From NCBI RefSeq assembly GCF_032854445.1, contig NC_088306.1, positions 14,379,386 through 14,443,385 of the forward strand: a DNA stretch of 64,000 bases, written 5' to 3'. Positions 48,961 to 60,089 of the stretch are shown in pieces (positions within the stretch are counted from its first letter, which is position 1; the number at the start of each line of letters is the position of its first letter). Position numbers and translations under genes: made by a program. A model generated the notes under the pieces. It saw only the letters and a program-made list of their open reading frames with translations, made no database searches and had not been told where the DNA came from. Source of the DNA: Liolophura sinensis. Taxonomy: Eukaryota > Mollusca > Polyplacophora > Chitonida > Chitonidae.

Positions 48961-49329
48961 GGACCTCCACCTGTTTAAAAGATCGTCCATTACCGGGCAG
49001 AGGATTGATAATAGTCGTTGTTTTATTTTCTGTCGTTATGTTTTGTGAAGTGCAAAGCAGAGAATAGAAGCTATTTCTTCTCAAGTTTAGAAGAAAATTA
49101 ACTAAATCTTGTGCTTCAATGGCTACGAACAGTTTATTTTCGAAATTAAATTCTAAATTTCTACAGCTGTTGTAAAATGGTTTTTTTTTTAATTTGACAA
49201 TCTTTTTTGCAACTGAAGTAAACTTGTAAAGTGTGTCCTCTTGTGAAGTCTAAAATATTCACACATACTCGTATAAAAAGTCAAGGTTGACAACTCTTTT
49301 ATGAAAAACAATGTGGGTAATGACATACT

Positions 49330-49990
49330 CTTTTTATTACCTGCTGTAATTTTTTGGATTACCAGCTTGTCGTCGGATAAAAAGGGTAAGCAGGCGTTGT
49401 TTGGATGGATAGCCGAGGTCGTCAATCAGATGTATGTGTAACGGCACCCGATGAGTGTCAGAAAGTTGCCGGAACGTGTCTTGCATCACGTGTCGATCCC
49501 AGCCATTTTGCCACAATGTCAAGAATGTTGTATTTACAATCCTGAACAATTTGGACTTTCATGCTGTGGTAGTTGTGATGATTGACGAACTAATTTTCAT
49601 ACGTGTATGATGCAGTTATTTGAATGTGGGTACCATCAACAGCCCCAACAACACCTTGGAAGCTGGGCAATAGCGTAAAACTCGACCTGTTTATAGCAGA
49701 TTTCTTGCTCAGTCAGAGAGCGGTCATTCTGTTTGAAGCAAGGCAGATGTGATTGCTCTTGATACCGATGGTTTTGTGACACCCATATCATCACCACTGC
49801 ACAGCTGCATTTTTCCGGTTGCCAAGAAAGGTAGAGTTGTCAACACAAAGCTGTAGGTCCAGTTTGATCCACTTGAAATGTCGTCCCTAACTATTGACTG
49901 TATAACAGTTTCCCGCATCATCCAGACGAAATCTGACAGCTTCATATTATTATATTCTAATAAATAATCTCTCCTTTCTTTAAACTGGAA
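49330..49990 (-). pseudogene. PIF/Harbinger transposase pseudogene
   Basis: Minus-strand pieces read ATGKMQLCSGDDMGVTKPSV, then GVVGAVDGTHIQI (first catalytic Asp of the DDE nuclease), an in-frame TAG just after YEN, HSMKVQIVQDCKYNILDIV, GSTRDAR (second Asp region) and LIDDLGYPSKQRLLTL. The order is that of HARBI1-like nucleases. Internal stop and frame changes show it is dead. No terminal inverted repeats were identified. Confidence 0.82.
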
Positions 49991-50379
49991 TCCGTTTGGT
50001 CAAAGGCCAGCCATGCTGTTAATGTTTTTAACAACAATTTTTAGGCAGATAAAAGTGGTCTTGGGCAAACTTAAAATTAAGAATTTACTTTTTTATCATT
50101 TTTATGAATAGTTCTTAAGAGTTTCTGGAGAGACCTGATATTTTAGTTGGTGTAAGAATTTCTCAGCACTATGAAATTCTTAGGAATGTTCATGCATACG
50201 GGTTCTGATGTGATGCCATAGGTCCCAATATGTTCAGAAAAGGCCACCGTAGAATACAAAGTTTTAAATGCATTTTACTAGGCCAATTTTTTTAATCGAA
50301 ATATTTCATCGGAAATGTACTTCACGCCAGCGTTTCTCTTGCTTTTATGCCCAGCCTGATGTAATATGCCTTCCATTGC

Positions 50380-50565
50380 GCTTTCAATATTACAACCGAC
50401 AAGCGTTCACCCAAAATATACGTACCCGGTGCATATATCCGAGACAATTCCCAAAACGGTGTTTAACACAAATCATCAAAGATCTAAGAAAGTAACTAAA
50501 GTGTGAAGTCATGACAATCAACTGTAAACATACAAAGTAAACAGTTTTCAATGATATTGGAAAGG
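50380..50565 (-). repeat. Dispersed repeat DR1, module a inverted
   Basis: acaattcccaaaacggtgtttaac and acagttttcaatgatattgg are the inverted module. The remaining 49990-50923 has no gene that I can support. Confidence 0.6.
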
Positions 50566-50923
50566 CGCAATGAATGTTCAGGGCGAATGAGTGAAATCAG
50601 TGTTCATATTGTGTACCATGCTAGCATATTAGTTGTCGGTAATAAAACATACATCTCATATCGCCCTTGATAGCAACAGTTCATGTATCCAACGCGGCAA
50701 TATAATTCAACACGATGAATAGACGTAAGGAACTTAAAATGAAGGTGTTTGGTGGAATAACCTTGACACCCTCGTTTTCGCAGAAATAGTTTTGGAGGTT
50801 GATTGGAATCGCCACATATCACAAAGGATTTCGCATAGTCATACTACAAAGAAAGGCTGAATGTCTATATCTTCTGCTCCTAGTATATAGGTTCAGAGCT
50901 TCTTGGGCTACGGCCTTGCCAAA

Positions 50924-51117
50924 ATTTATTTATTTATTTATTTCATGGGTGTTTTACGCCGTACTCAAGAATATTTGACTTACATAACGGCATCCGCAGG
51001 TTGCTGTCAAACCTTCCCACGTACGGCCGGAGAGGAAGCCAGCATGAGCTGAACTCACAGCGACCACATTGGTGAGAGGACCATGGGTCATTGCGCTGCT
51101 CTGGCGTGCTGACCCCC
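50924..51117 (-). mobile_element. SINE family 1 with internal deletion
   Basis: Head and tail are present but about 60 bp of the body between gacttacataacgg and catccgcaggttgctg are missing. Confidence 0.85.
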
Positions 51118-51673
51118 ATTCATTGCCAAAGTCAAAATTGGAACAATTCCACCGTATTGGTACAGTCTTCGGCCCTATTGTATTTGCCTATAAACGTCTA
51201 TAATCAGAAGACCAGTGGAGAAAGTACTTCTATAACAGTACACGAAGGCGATGTCTGGGTGAGGAAAACCAGAGTATCCATGGTGTAAACCACCAGGCTC
51301 GAGCAAGTTACTGACTAGCCTCCTCAGGAATGACATTCAGATGTGATCACCATATTGTTGGAAGACAAGCTGTCTTAACTAAGTAACGTTAGACTGCTAA
51401 AACTAGACCATCGCCTAATGCTGCGAGGGTGCCAAAAGACCTGCAGGATCTTACAAATTGCCGACAACCGGATTTGAATCCACACCTAGTAATTCAGGTG
51501 GTCATCAATTAATAAAGCAATAAATCTTAATTCTGATTATTAAAACTTAGTACACGTCATTCGTTTGACAACAGCTGTAAGTTTATTCAATACAGAACAT
51601 TTTCCACATAACATTTAAAGAGTAACGAAGAATCCTTAAGGGGTCTTTTTACAGTGATATTCCGCCGATCGGA

Positions 51674-53683
51674 TTACTTCCCGTACTCACAGCATCCGTT
51701 GGGAGTGACAAGCTGGCCTGACGCTGGAACAAGACAAAAGGAGATCAAGTTTATAGTCATAAAACATCTAAAGACCGTGAATGAGTAATGTATTTAATTC
51801 ATTGGTGTTTAACGTTATACTGAAGAGTTTTCTCTTGTAAATGATGGCGATTAGTATTATAGGTGAAAGAGACAGGAAAGACCGGACAAAACCACCGACC
51901 AATGAGTAGTTACTTATGAACATTCCCACATGTGGCTTACAGATATACACATAATATTGGTGAAAGATTTATTTGTTTGGTGTTTTACGCCATACTCAAG
52001 AATATTTCACTTATACAATGGTGACCAGCATTATGGCGGGAGGAAACCGTGTAAAGCCCGGACCAAACCCACGATCATCCGCAGGGTGCTGGTAAGCCTT
52101 CCCACGAACAGCCGGAGAGGAAGCATGAATTGGGCTTGAACTCAGAGCAACCGCCTTGGTGAGAGTCTGCTGGGTCATTCCGCTGCGCTGGCGTGGTAAT
52201 TCCGTAGGCCACAGACGCCCCAATTATTGGTGAAAGAGATGTGGTCAAACGAAAGCCGGACTTTGCTAAAATGGCTGCACGAGCGTCTATGTCCGCCTAC
52301 TATCACCAAGGCCTAACTAACAAAGACGAGGGGAATCGACAAATTCCCTGTAATCTCACTTGTGTCTATCATCTTCACAGTTATGCATGCGATATGTGTG
52401 GTTGGTTTGAACATTAAACGAACAGCGCCTTAAGGAAGTTAACCTAGGTTTAGGCAGGAAATGGCATCCACAGAATATGTATGTCAGAGGGTACGTTTAC
52501 ACTACGTACAAATCTAGGCGTCGTAACACACATTCGTGTATCAGCTGTCAACCAGACATTCGCGGTTAATCATTTTCAAAATAACATTACCGCCAAAGAA
52601 CCGAAAAAAATTGTAAACAAGTATGGAGTCACTTTTAATAATTTAAAACTGCCAAAAGTTTTACAAGATGCCTGAAAGACGCAAGAAGTGTTTTAGTCTC
52701 ATACATCAGACAACTATAAAAGCAGAGTGCCTATGATTCTGGATACTCTGTTCATATTTACTTACAAATGAGATAGTTGTGCTTTTTGCGTGTCTAAAGA
52801 AATTTTGACTGAAATTTTTTATTTATTTGATTGGTATTTTACGCCGTAAGAATATTAAGAATATTTCACTTATACGACGGCGACCAGCATTATGGTGGAA
52901 GGAAACCCACGACCATCCGCAGGTTGCTGTAAGACCTTCCCACTTACGGCCGGAGAGGAAGCCATCATGAGCTGGACTTGAGCTCACAGCGATTGCATTG
53001 GTGAGAGGCTTCTGGGTCATTACTCTGCGCTAGCGCGCTAACCAACTGAGCCACGGAGGCCCCGGAGGTGCAAAGGAACACGGATGTGCCAGTATACTGT
53101 GTGTCATTAGGACGCCGTACACTGTACGTTATGCCCGTAACACCGATGTGACACTTAACATTTCATACCTGTCTGACACAAATACTACATCCTTGTTTGA
53201 AACAAAAACTAAATACCTGTGTGGCAGAGGTCGTTACCGATATAACCGATGGATTTACAGAACTTTCTTGGACGTTTCACTTCGGTGAATTCCGCCAGGG
53301 GCCGTGTACAGGTGACACTCCAACCCTCAGGGCACGTGCTGGAAGACTCTAAATAAGTAAACGTTACAGCCGTTTATCGTATTACAAAAGGACTAGAAAT
53401 CAGTTTTAGTAGTTTAACTGATGAGACAAAATAGAAGTTCAAGAGAAGACGATGTACCATATAAACAAATGAGGAAAAGACGGCATTTTCAGATGTTTAT
53501 TTTATAATTGAAATGAAATTTTATCTAAACATCCATAAGATACATTATTTAGCCTTGTTTTATTTAAGTAAAAAATAATTTAGGCTGTTGACTAAGAGCT
53601 CACGTATAAAGGTGCTTACCAGTTTGACAAAAGATCACGCCCAGCAGGCCGGCACACAAAACAGCGATTGGCAGGAAATTCAT
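51674..53683 (-). CDS. Secreted six-cysteine peptide, gene E (3 coding exons)
   Basis: On the minus strand the coding exons are 53620-53683, 53217-53348 and 51674-51723, with phase-1 introns and an 81-residue product. The acceptor for the signal exon gives an exon start at 53695. The signal is MNFLPIAVLCAGLLGVIFCQ. The mature part has C-x7-C-x16-C-x10-C-x12-CC-x2-GK, with CPEGWSVTCTRPL and NGCCEYGK. TTTATT at 51582-51587 is AATAAA on the coding strand and a likely poly(A) signal. The last intron carries two family-1 SINEs (51968-52222 and 52817-53063). It is the closest relative of gene D: their last exons differ only at synonymous sites and the stop codon. The two genes are divergent. Confidence 0.87.
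51968..52222 (-). mobile_element. SINE family 1, full length
   Basis: Inserted in the last intron of gene E; small deletion before the B box. Confidence 0.88.
52817..53063 (-). mobile_element. SINE family 1, full length with body deletion
   Basis: Second SINE in the last intron of gene E. The ccgggcagagcccgg segment is deleted; head ctgagccacggaggcccc is perfect. Confidence 0.9.
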
Positions 53684-53868
53684 TGCAGTAGATTTCTGAA
53701 ATATAGGGCAACACGCGATCAAAACATTAACACCGCAAATGCAGTATTATTGTGCAGGTTTTCTTTATCTTCTGGAAGAGGGGTCTATCCATGGCTAGCT
53801 TTAAGGAAGAAAAAAGTACCGCAGAAGTGATCAACTTATTTCTGACATTGTCGACCATTCTTAATTAT

Positions 53869-53949
53869 TTTATTTATTTATTTGATTGGGTCATCCTGGA
53901 TCATAGCGCCGCGCTGGCGTGCAAACCCTCTCTGCCACGGAGGCACCCC
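53869..53949 (-). mobile_element. SINE family 1, head and tail only
   Basis: TTTA tail and gattgg are joined directly to the gcgccgcgctggcgtgcaaa head, so nearly the whole body was lost. In gene E's first intron. Confidence 0.75.
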
Positions 53950-54688
53950 CTCGACCATTTTCACTACTCAAGTCCAGATATTACCAGTGGTGAAATTTTA
54001 CCTGAGAATTAAATATGAGCACGAACTGTCATTTCACCCGTAAGCACTCTGGTCAATGCCGTATACTGGAGAGCCCATTCACATAGATCGTGAGAGTAAC
54101 AAAGCAAAAGTTTCATTTCTTTTGCTCTCAGTGGTCACACTTTCTCTGATTTTTGCAAGCAAAATAAGAATTATCAGTATTTAAAATCTTTGACAACGCC
54201 AACGATGAAGGACTTGTACACTCAAAAAATTTTAACCCAAAGCCTGTTGTCTGAGTGATGCTTGAATGCATTCTGTTATAACAACAGATTGTTCTGCTAA
54301 ATACTACACAAATTTTCTATTAATTCAACATAAGGATTCTACTAGACTAACAGAATACATTCGAGTGTTAAGCAGACAACAGACCTTTTGTTAAAATTAA
54401 CAAATTAAATTTTGGAGTGTATTTGCAACTTCGGGGCTAATAAGATGCGGGTTCAGTCATGGCCTTTGAAGGGCTTCTAGCTCTTATTGTTGGTGGGACC
54501 ATGGTAAAATTCGGGCCTTGCACTCATCGAAAGCCAGTTATTATTCAACAATAACGCGTTCTCGCCAATTCTAGTTGATTTACCATGGGCACTACGGTTT
54601 TTCCCCATCCACGATGCGGACAGACATCCTGAGTGGAAAGTGGAGTTTGGCGTTAAATGACGAACAAATAACTAAATATTATACTTAC

Positions 54689-54765
54689 GGTTGTTCGAAG
54701 TTGTCACTTTGCACAGTGGACTATAGGTCAGCAATGCCCGTGGTCAGTTCTGGTCCAGTATTTAA
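54689..54765 (-). promoter_or_regulatory. Putative promoter and noncoding first exon of gene E
   Basis: On the minus strand TTAAATA (54759-54765) is followed by a first exon ending at 54689, donor aacc|gtaagt, 76 nt from the box. The stretch around it, read on the minus strand, aligns with 57961-58085 on the plus strand (tttccggtcagtttgctt, then aaatactggacca). The promoter and first exon were therefore duplicated together with the gene. Confidence 0.58.
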
Positions 54766-55364
54766 GCAAACTGACCGGAAAGGTTTCATAGCTCGTCCAT
54801 CATAAAATGCCGTAGTAATTAATGTTTTAATCAAATGTTAGAATTTTATGGGGATTATTTAAAACCGTTATCCTATACAAAGTTTGTCCGACATTTTAAC
54901 ACTCTGGGTTTGCTGGTCAGAATTACAGCTATTTGCATGTCTGATTAAGATTCCTCAACAATTTGGTTACACTGCTCGATACATATCAGTTATAATCAAT
55001 AACAGCTTTGATATGCTGTGTTGATAAAGAAATGATTACACGCGAGGCTGTTACACGTGAGTCAAAGGGAGATAACTGATGATTACTTCCAGAACTAAAC
55101 GGTTACACAATTCCCTGTTCTTCCCTAGTGCCGGTCCACTTTATGTATCAGAAATTCGGTTAACTGCACAAGGGTACTGTGGGTACTACTCACACACAGT
55201 GTTATAATCAAAAATAATTCGACATAGATCAATCCGTACATAGCAAAACATTTATAGTTTATATTGTCAAACTGCATAAGCTAGGTTTTCACGGCAAGAA
55301 CTCATTGCTTTCGGGTGAAGTCATTCAAAAACCAGCGGCATCCTGGAAAATGAGTTTAACATGT

Positions 55365-56085
55365 TTTAAAGGAATGCGACACCTGTTACCTAAACTGCTA
55401 TCGACTTTAGTGTACACCCTGTCTTATACATTTTAGTATAATGTAACCGCAATAAATGAATTTTATTTTATCTCTTGTATTTATTTGATTTACTTATTTG
55501 ATTGGTGTTTTACGCCGTACTCAAGACTATTTCACTTATACGACGGCGGCCAGCATTATGGTGGGAGGAAACCGGGCAGACCCCGGTGGAAACCCACGAC
55601 CAGCCGCAGGTTGCTGGCAGACTTTATTTCTTGTAGTATATGATGTTAACACAGTATCGTTTTATAGATGATGTTGTTGGAAATTCTGTTATTAAAAACA
55701 ACTTAGCCAATTCACTGAGACAATGTAGGCTGTGTTACTGCGTTTGGATTGTTCTAACCACATGTTGGTGCAGCTATTGCGAAACAAGTAACTTTATACA
55801 CCCATTGTCCAGCATGCAAATTGCTTTTGAATAATCATGATGTGTCCCGAGACAATGAGATCGAAACCATGCTTATGGAGTTTAACATTTTGAATTAGAA
55901 AAAGTACTCTAACTTTGAGTTTAACATTTTGAATTAGAAAAAAATAGTCTAACTTCATTTTCCTTGTAATAATGCGAACGTCCAATATATCAGTGTGTAA
56001 AGAGTGTTGTGTCAGGAAAGGCAATTTTGGTAGCGTGTATGACTGATTTTACATATAGAGGGCTAGCTAAAAGAAAGAGATTATG
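55365..56085 (+). repeat. Dispersed repeat DR2, full copy interrupted by a SINE
   Basis: Matches 3545-4052 and 8395-8945 on both sides of the SINE at 55480-55622. It also has a local 45-bp duplication (gagtttaacattttgaattag twice, 55875-55945). Confidence 0.8.
55480..55622 (-). mobile_element. SINE family 1, 5'-truncated, inserted in a DR2 repeat
   Basis: Flanked by TTTATCTCTTGTA (55467-55479) and TTTATTTCTTGTA (55623-55635), a 13-bp duplication with one mismatch. Other DR2 copies give the empty site. Confidence 0.9.
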
Positions 56086-56397
56086 GCACACGGCGTACAC
56101 TAAAACGTAGAATAAGCGACAACTGTACACTACAGAAGTGGTATTGTACAACTTAGGTCAGCATTTGAATATAGTGTAGCCAGGTATTCTGCTCCTTGAA
56201 ACAGAGTTGTTTTATTCCATAAATTGCCAACGTGTTATGTCTACCCTAACTATCGACTCTTTGCTCCAAGAATGTAATATCTGGACTGCGGCGTCTCGAC
56301 ACGGATTTTCAACACAACATGGACTCGTACAATACCACTCCATAATGTGCAAAACACTTCACAGTAACCTAATAATATAAGTTTCATGTAGCATGTA

Positions 56398-56760
56398 TAT
56401 AATTAAAGACGTACGGCATAGAGAGTAAAACCAGAGTAGCGACTACAGTGGGATAGCTGGCATATGGTCACACGATATAATTAAAGACGTACAGCATAGA
56501 GAGTAAAACCAGAGCAGCCGACTACAGTGTGGTAGCTGGTCAAATGGCCACACGATATAATTAAAGACGAACAGCATAGAGAATAACCCAGAATAGCGAC
56601 GGTAGTGTGATAGTTGGTAAATGGTCACACATAACCGGTGTAATACGGCCTCTAGTCAGTTTACCTCAGTTAGGGTTTTATTCTAACTGTTCATGTAAAT
56701 GCATAAATAGTTGCAAGTTACACGCCCCCTTGCCCCATGGCTGAAGCAGAATTAGGCAAT
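56398..56760 (+). repeat. DR1 module b, amplified as an 80-bp triplet
   Basis: ataattaaagacgtacggcat starts three successive units of about 80 bp (to about 56637), then the module continues to accatgg... A 109-codon frame starting at 56737 lies within and beyond it and is not credible as a gene. Confidence 0.8.
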
Positions 56761-58008
56761 ATATGCAGGGATGCATTCGAGGAGGACGTTCTCGCCATTC
56801 TGCTACCGAAGCGGCCTATAAGAGGTCGAAAATCCAAATATGTATCTTACATGCGCTTTGATTGTAACTGTCCATGCATCCAACTTGGCGATCTAATTCA
56901 AGACGGTGAATATAGCGCCCCTAGTTCCGGGTTAAGCGGAATTAGACACAACTGTAAGGAAGAGTTCCAGGGATTCTGGATGAACTGTCACTGTATATAT
57001 TCCAAATCGTCAACCTGTAAAATTATTCTGCTTTTGTTCATTAAATGGATATTGTCTGTATTTTAAACTCCGTCAATTTAACAACTGCAGTTTAAGTTTA
57101 AATTTAATATTGTTATACATTTTTTGATTTGTTAATTACAGGTCAAGACGAGTATATACACCCCCTGCATCATTGAAAGCTGACAAACACTTCCCGCTTC
57201 ACTTGTTTCCAGCTTTATTTCTATTTATATAATATTTTCTTGCACATACTTAAATAACTAAAGACTGATTAGGTGTAGAAAGCACTGGGTATGTACAAGC
57301 CCCTACTCACGGTTTCTTTGTGAGTGAATGCTCCATTCTCTTTAGCCAAATGGCATCGTGATGTTACCTGAGGTTAAACTCTTTCATATTGGTAAACAAA
57401 GGTACCTATTGTTTTACCGTTCAGTTTTGATGGATTTGAAATTGAATGACAGGCGTCGGTTGAAATAAACATGTATATACCACATGTTAACAGTTTGGAA
57501 AATTACAACGAAACTTTGTCTCGCAGCCAATCATGAGATATAGATCAGTATCGATTACAATATCTTAAGTGCGTGTACATGTGTAACTAGCCACATTGTC
57601 CTTTTACGGCTACACAGATTTCTTACCCGTACGGCGACTGGTCCTAATGGAGAAAAGGAAATTGCACCATGGCGTAAACATTTAACTCCGGAAGTAATTG
57701 TCATTAATTATCTCCCTTTGATTCGCCAGACCTTTGGCAGTCCTGAAGTGGTATCAAGATAGCTAATAGCTCGTGTATGATTATAACCGATGTTTATCAA
57801 GAAATATTAGCATTCTTATTGAGAAATCATAATTAGACATGCAAATGGCTGTAATTCTGTCCAGCAAATACCGCGCTTAAAATATTGTGCAAATTTGTTA
57901 TTGCAGGACAATGGTTTCAAAGTAATCTCACTTATAACATTTAATTAAAATTCCAGTTTACTGTGGAATATGAATGGACGAACCATGAAACCTTTCCGGT
58001 CAGTTTGC

Positions 58009-58085
58009 TTAAATACTGGACCAGTACTGACCACAGGCATTGCTAAACCATAGACCACTGTGCAAACTGACAACTTCAAACAACA
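58009..58085 (+). promoter_or_regulatory. Putative promoter and noncoding first exon of gene D
   Basis: TTAAATA at 58009-58015 precedes a first exon ending at 58085, donor aaca|gtaagt, 76 nt downstream. Box, exon and donor are the inverted counterpart of gene E's promoter. The first intron runs to 60077 and carries a family-2 SINE. Confidence 0.58.
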
Positions 58086-59269
58086 GTAAGTATTTTTTTA
58101 TTTATTTTATTGCCGTTTTACTAATAACTTCACTTTTCACTTAAAGGAGTAGAAAATCTACCATTGAAAAGAGTATGCATTTCCTAGCAGGTGCATGCCA
58201 TAAAAAATGCTAATATGTACCTCAAGTTGATAAATTATAAATAAAGTCAGCGCCAAAATCCTCTGTGGGCGACTCCATTTTGCCTAAGAACTAGTCCTGA
58301 AGTCTTCTGTGTTAGGAGGAGAATTGCCGTCGGAAACCTCCTCCGAAGTGCACTTGGTATATTTCTGGTAGAAATCTTCGATGGACTCAGCGATTTATTC
58401 CAGCTGTGCGGTTTCAGACTTTACGTGTATGGCGAAAATCGAAAAAAGTATGCAGCTGGCACCAACAGATAGAAAAAAATGTGCCTTTTTCAGCCTATAG
58501 TGTCATATTTTTAAATTTCTTCTTCTTAAACGATATGGATGGCGGAATTCACCACAAACAAGTTTTGCCACGCTCCCAACAAAATTTTCCTCTTTTGGCG
58601 TGCAGATTTGAACGCATTGAAGGGAGATAAGTGACCTGTACCAAACACATCCAATGGAACGTAATGCCACTATGTCAGTGAAAGCTTGGAAATTTAACAA
58701 TTCTCTCATGACTAGGATTGAATCCGCGTCCTGTTTCTTTCGTAGTTTGGGTCTTGCCTCCTTACGACGCAGTCACGTACCGTTAACACAGGTATCACAT
58801 ATCGAGGTAATCGGAGTCGTCTAGTTTGAAAACACATATTTATGGTTCTTCCTAAACGTCGTCAAACGTTTTGTACTGGGTATATTCTTGGTAGTTTACA
58901 TGTGATGCAAAACAAAGCCGTGACGTTTTACTACTCTAGCCAGGGTGGATTTCAGACTTAGCCATATTTATGCTAACATTGAAATGGAAATTCAGTACTG
59001 TGCATACGGGTCAAAGGATAGTTCGTTCTAATGTCCGGTGCTCAGGTAAAATTCCAGAATTGCTATAGGAAATGCTAGAGTGAGTATAGTACGAAGTGAA
59101 GAAGGACTTTGTACAAATGATTGACGATGTACTGAACCAATTATCTGTGGACAGATCAGAAACTAATTTCAGCGACAATGCAAGAGAAAGTTTGACAGTT
59201 ATTATAAAAGAACGCTTAATCGCTTAAACGTAACCTTTTTGTGAATCACGCAAAGATATTTAACATACA

Positions 59270-59470
59270 ACTTAAAAAGCTGTACAGAATAGAAAATCAG
59301 AGCAGCGACGACAGTGTGATAGCTGTGATAGCTGGCAAATGGTCACATGTAAGTGGTGAAACCCCAGTTAACTGTTCATTTCATTGCTTAATAGTGGCAA
59401 GTGACACGCCCCTAACACCATGTCTTACAAAGAATTATGTAAAAGAAATATGCAACGATGTTAAGTGCAA
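59270..59470 (+). repeat. Dispersed repeat DR1, module b
   Basis: gagcagcgacgacagtgtgatagct plus a tandem extra gtgatagct; ends near atgcaacgatg. In gene D's first intron. Confidence 0.68.
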
Positions 59471-59619
59471 CTGATGTTAATTGAAGTATATATTAGTCTA
59501 GAATTCGGTCAATACCGACGTAAGTCCGTTAATCAAAGAGCAAGTATGAGACCAAGCTTAAGTTGTGCCAGAAGCTAACTGATAAATAAGATAGAGGTAT
59601 TTCATTGCGTATTGTTAGG

Positions 59620-59934
59620 GTGAGTGAGTGCTTCGGTATTAACGTCGTACTCAACAATTTTTCAGTCATATGACGACGAAGGAATCCTTAGGGTGCATGT
59701 ACATGTAATGTGCCTCCTTGTTGCAGGAAGTATGTCCACCGCTCTTTTTATTTAGTTCAGATGCTTCACTGAGACGTCTTACCGAAGGCAAGTAAGCCGC
59801 CCCGGGGATACGAGTCAACTAGCCCCGTACGGGCCAAGCGAGGAAGTTACAACTTCTTTTAAAGTCTTAGGTGTGACTCGATCAAGGATTGATCCTGGAT
59901 TTACCGGTCCCGAACTGTGCTATCCGGGCCGGTA
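59620..59934 (-). mobile_element. SINE family 2, full length
   Basis: Same ends as the copy near 2 kb (gtgagtgagtgc tail, tgtgctatccggg head) with a different middle segment. It lies in the first intron of gene D. Confidence 0.8.
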
Positions 59935-60089
59935 TATAGTTAAGGTAGTTCGGAGAATATTGTCATCCTGCTGAAAGCGGTGATACTCGACTAACATCGC
60001 AATCGCTGTCCAAAACTGTTTCTAAGCGGGTACCCTGTCACTGTTAATGTTTCAACTGTGTATTACCTATGTTTCAGACATCTACCACA

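Larger units (their letters stand above)
54690..58085. repeat. Inverted duplication around the D/E divergent promoters
   Basis: The right flank of gene E's promoter (about 54690-55150) matches, as reverse complement, the left flank of gene D's promoter (about 57600-58085). Shared strings include tttccggtcagtttgctt, cagaattacagc, atttgcatgtct and tcaaagggagataa. The arms are diverged but collinear. The central 2.4 kb, about 55150-57600, is not duplicated and holds dispersed repeats and a SINE. Together with the genes this gives a head-to-head duplication. Confidence 0.75.

Noticed and set aside
56737-57066. 109-codon plus-strand frame with several cysteines
   Set aside because: Its start lies inside DR1 module b and the cysteine spacing does not match the peptide family.
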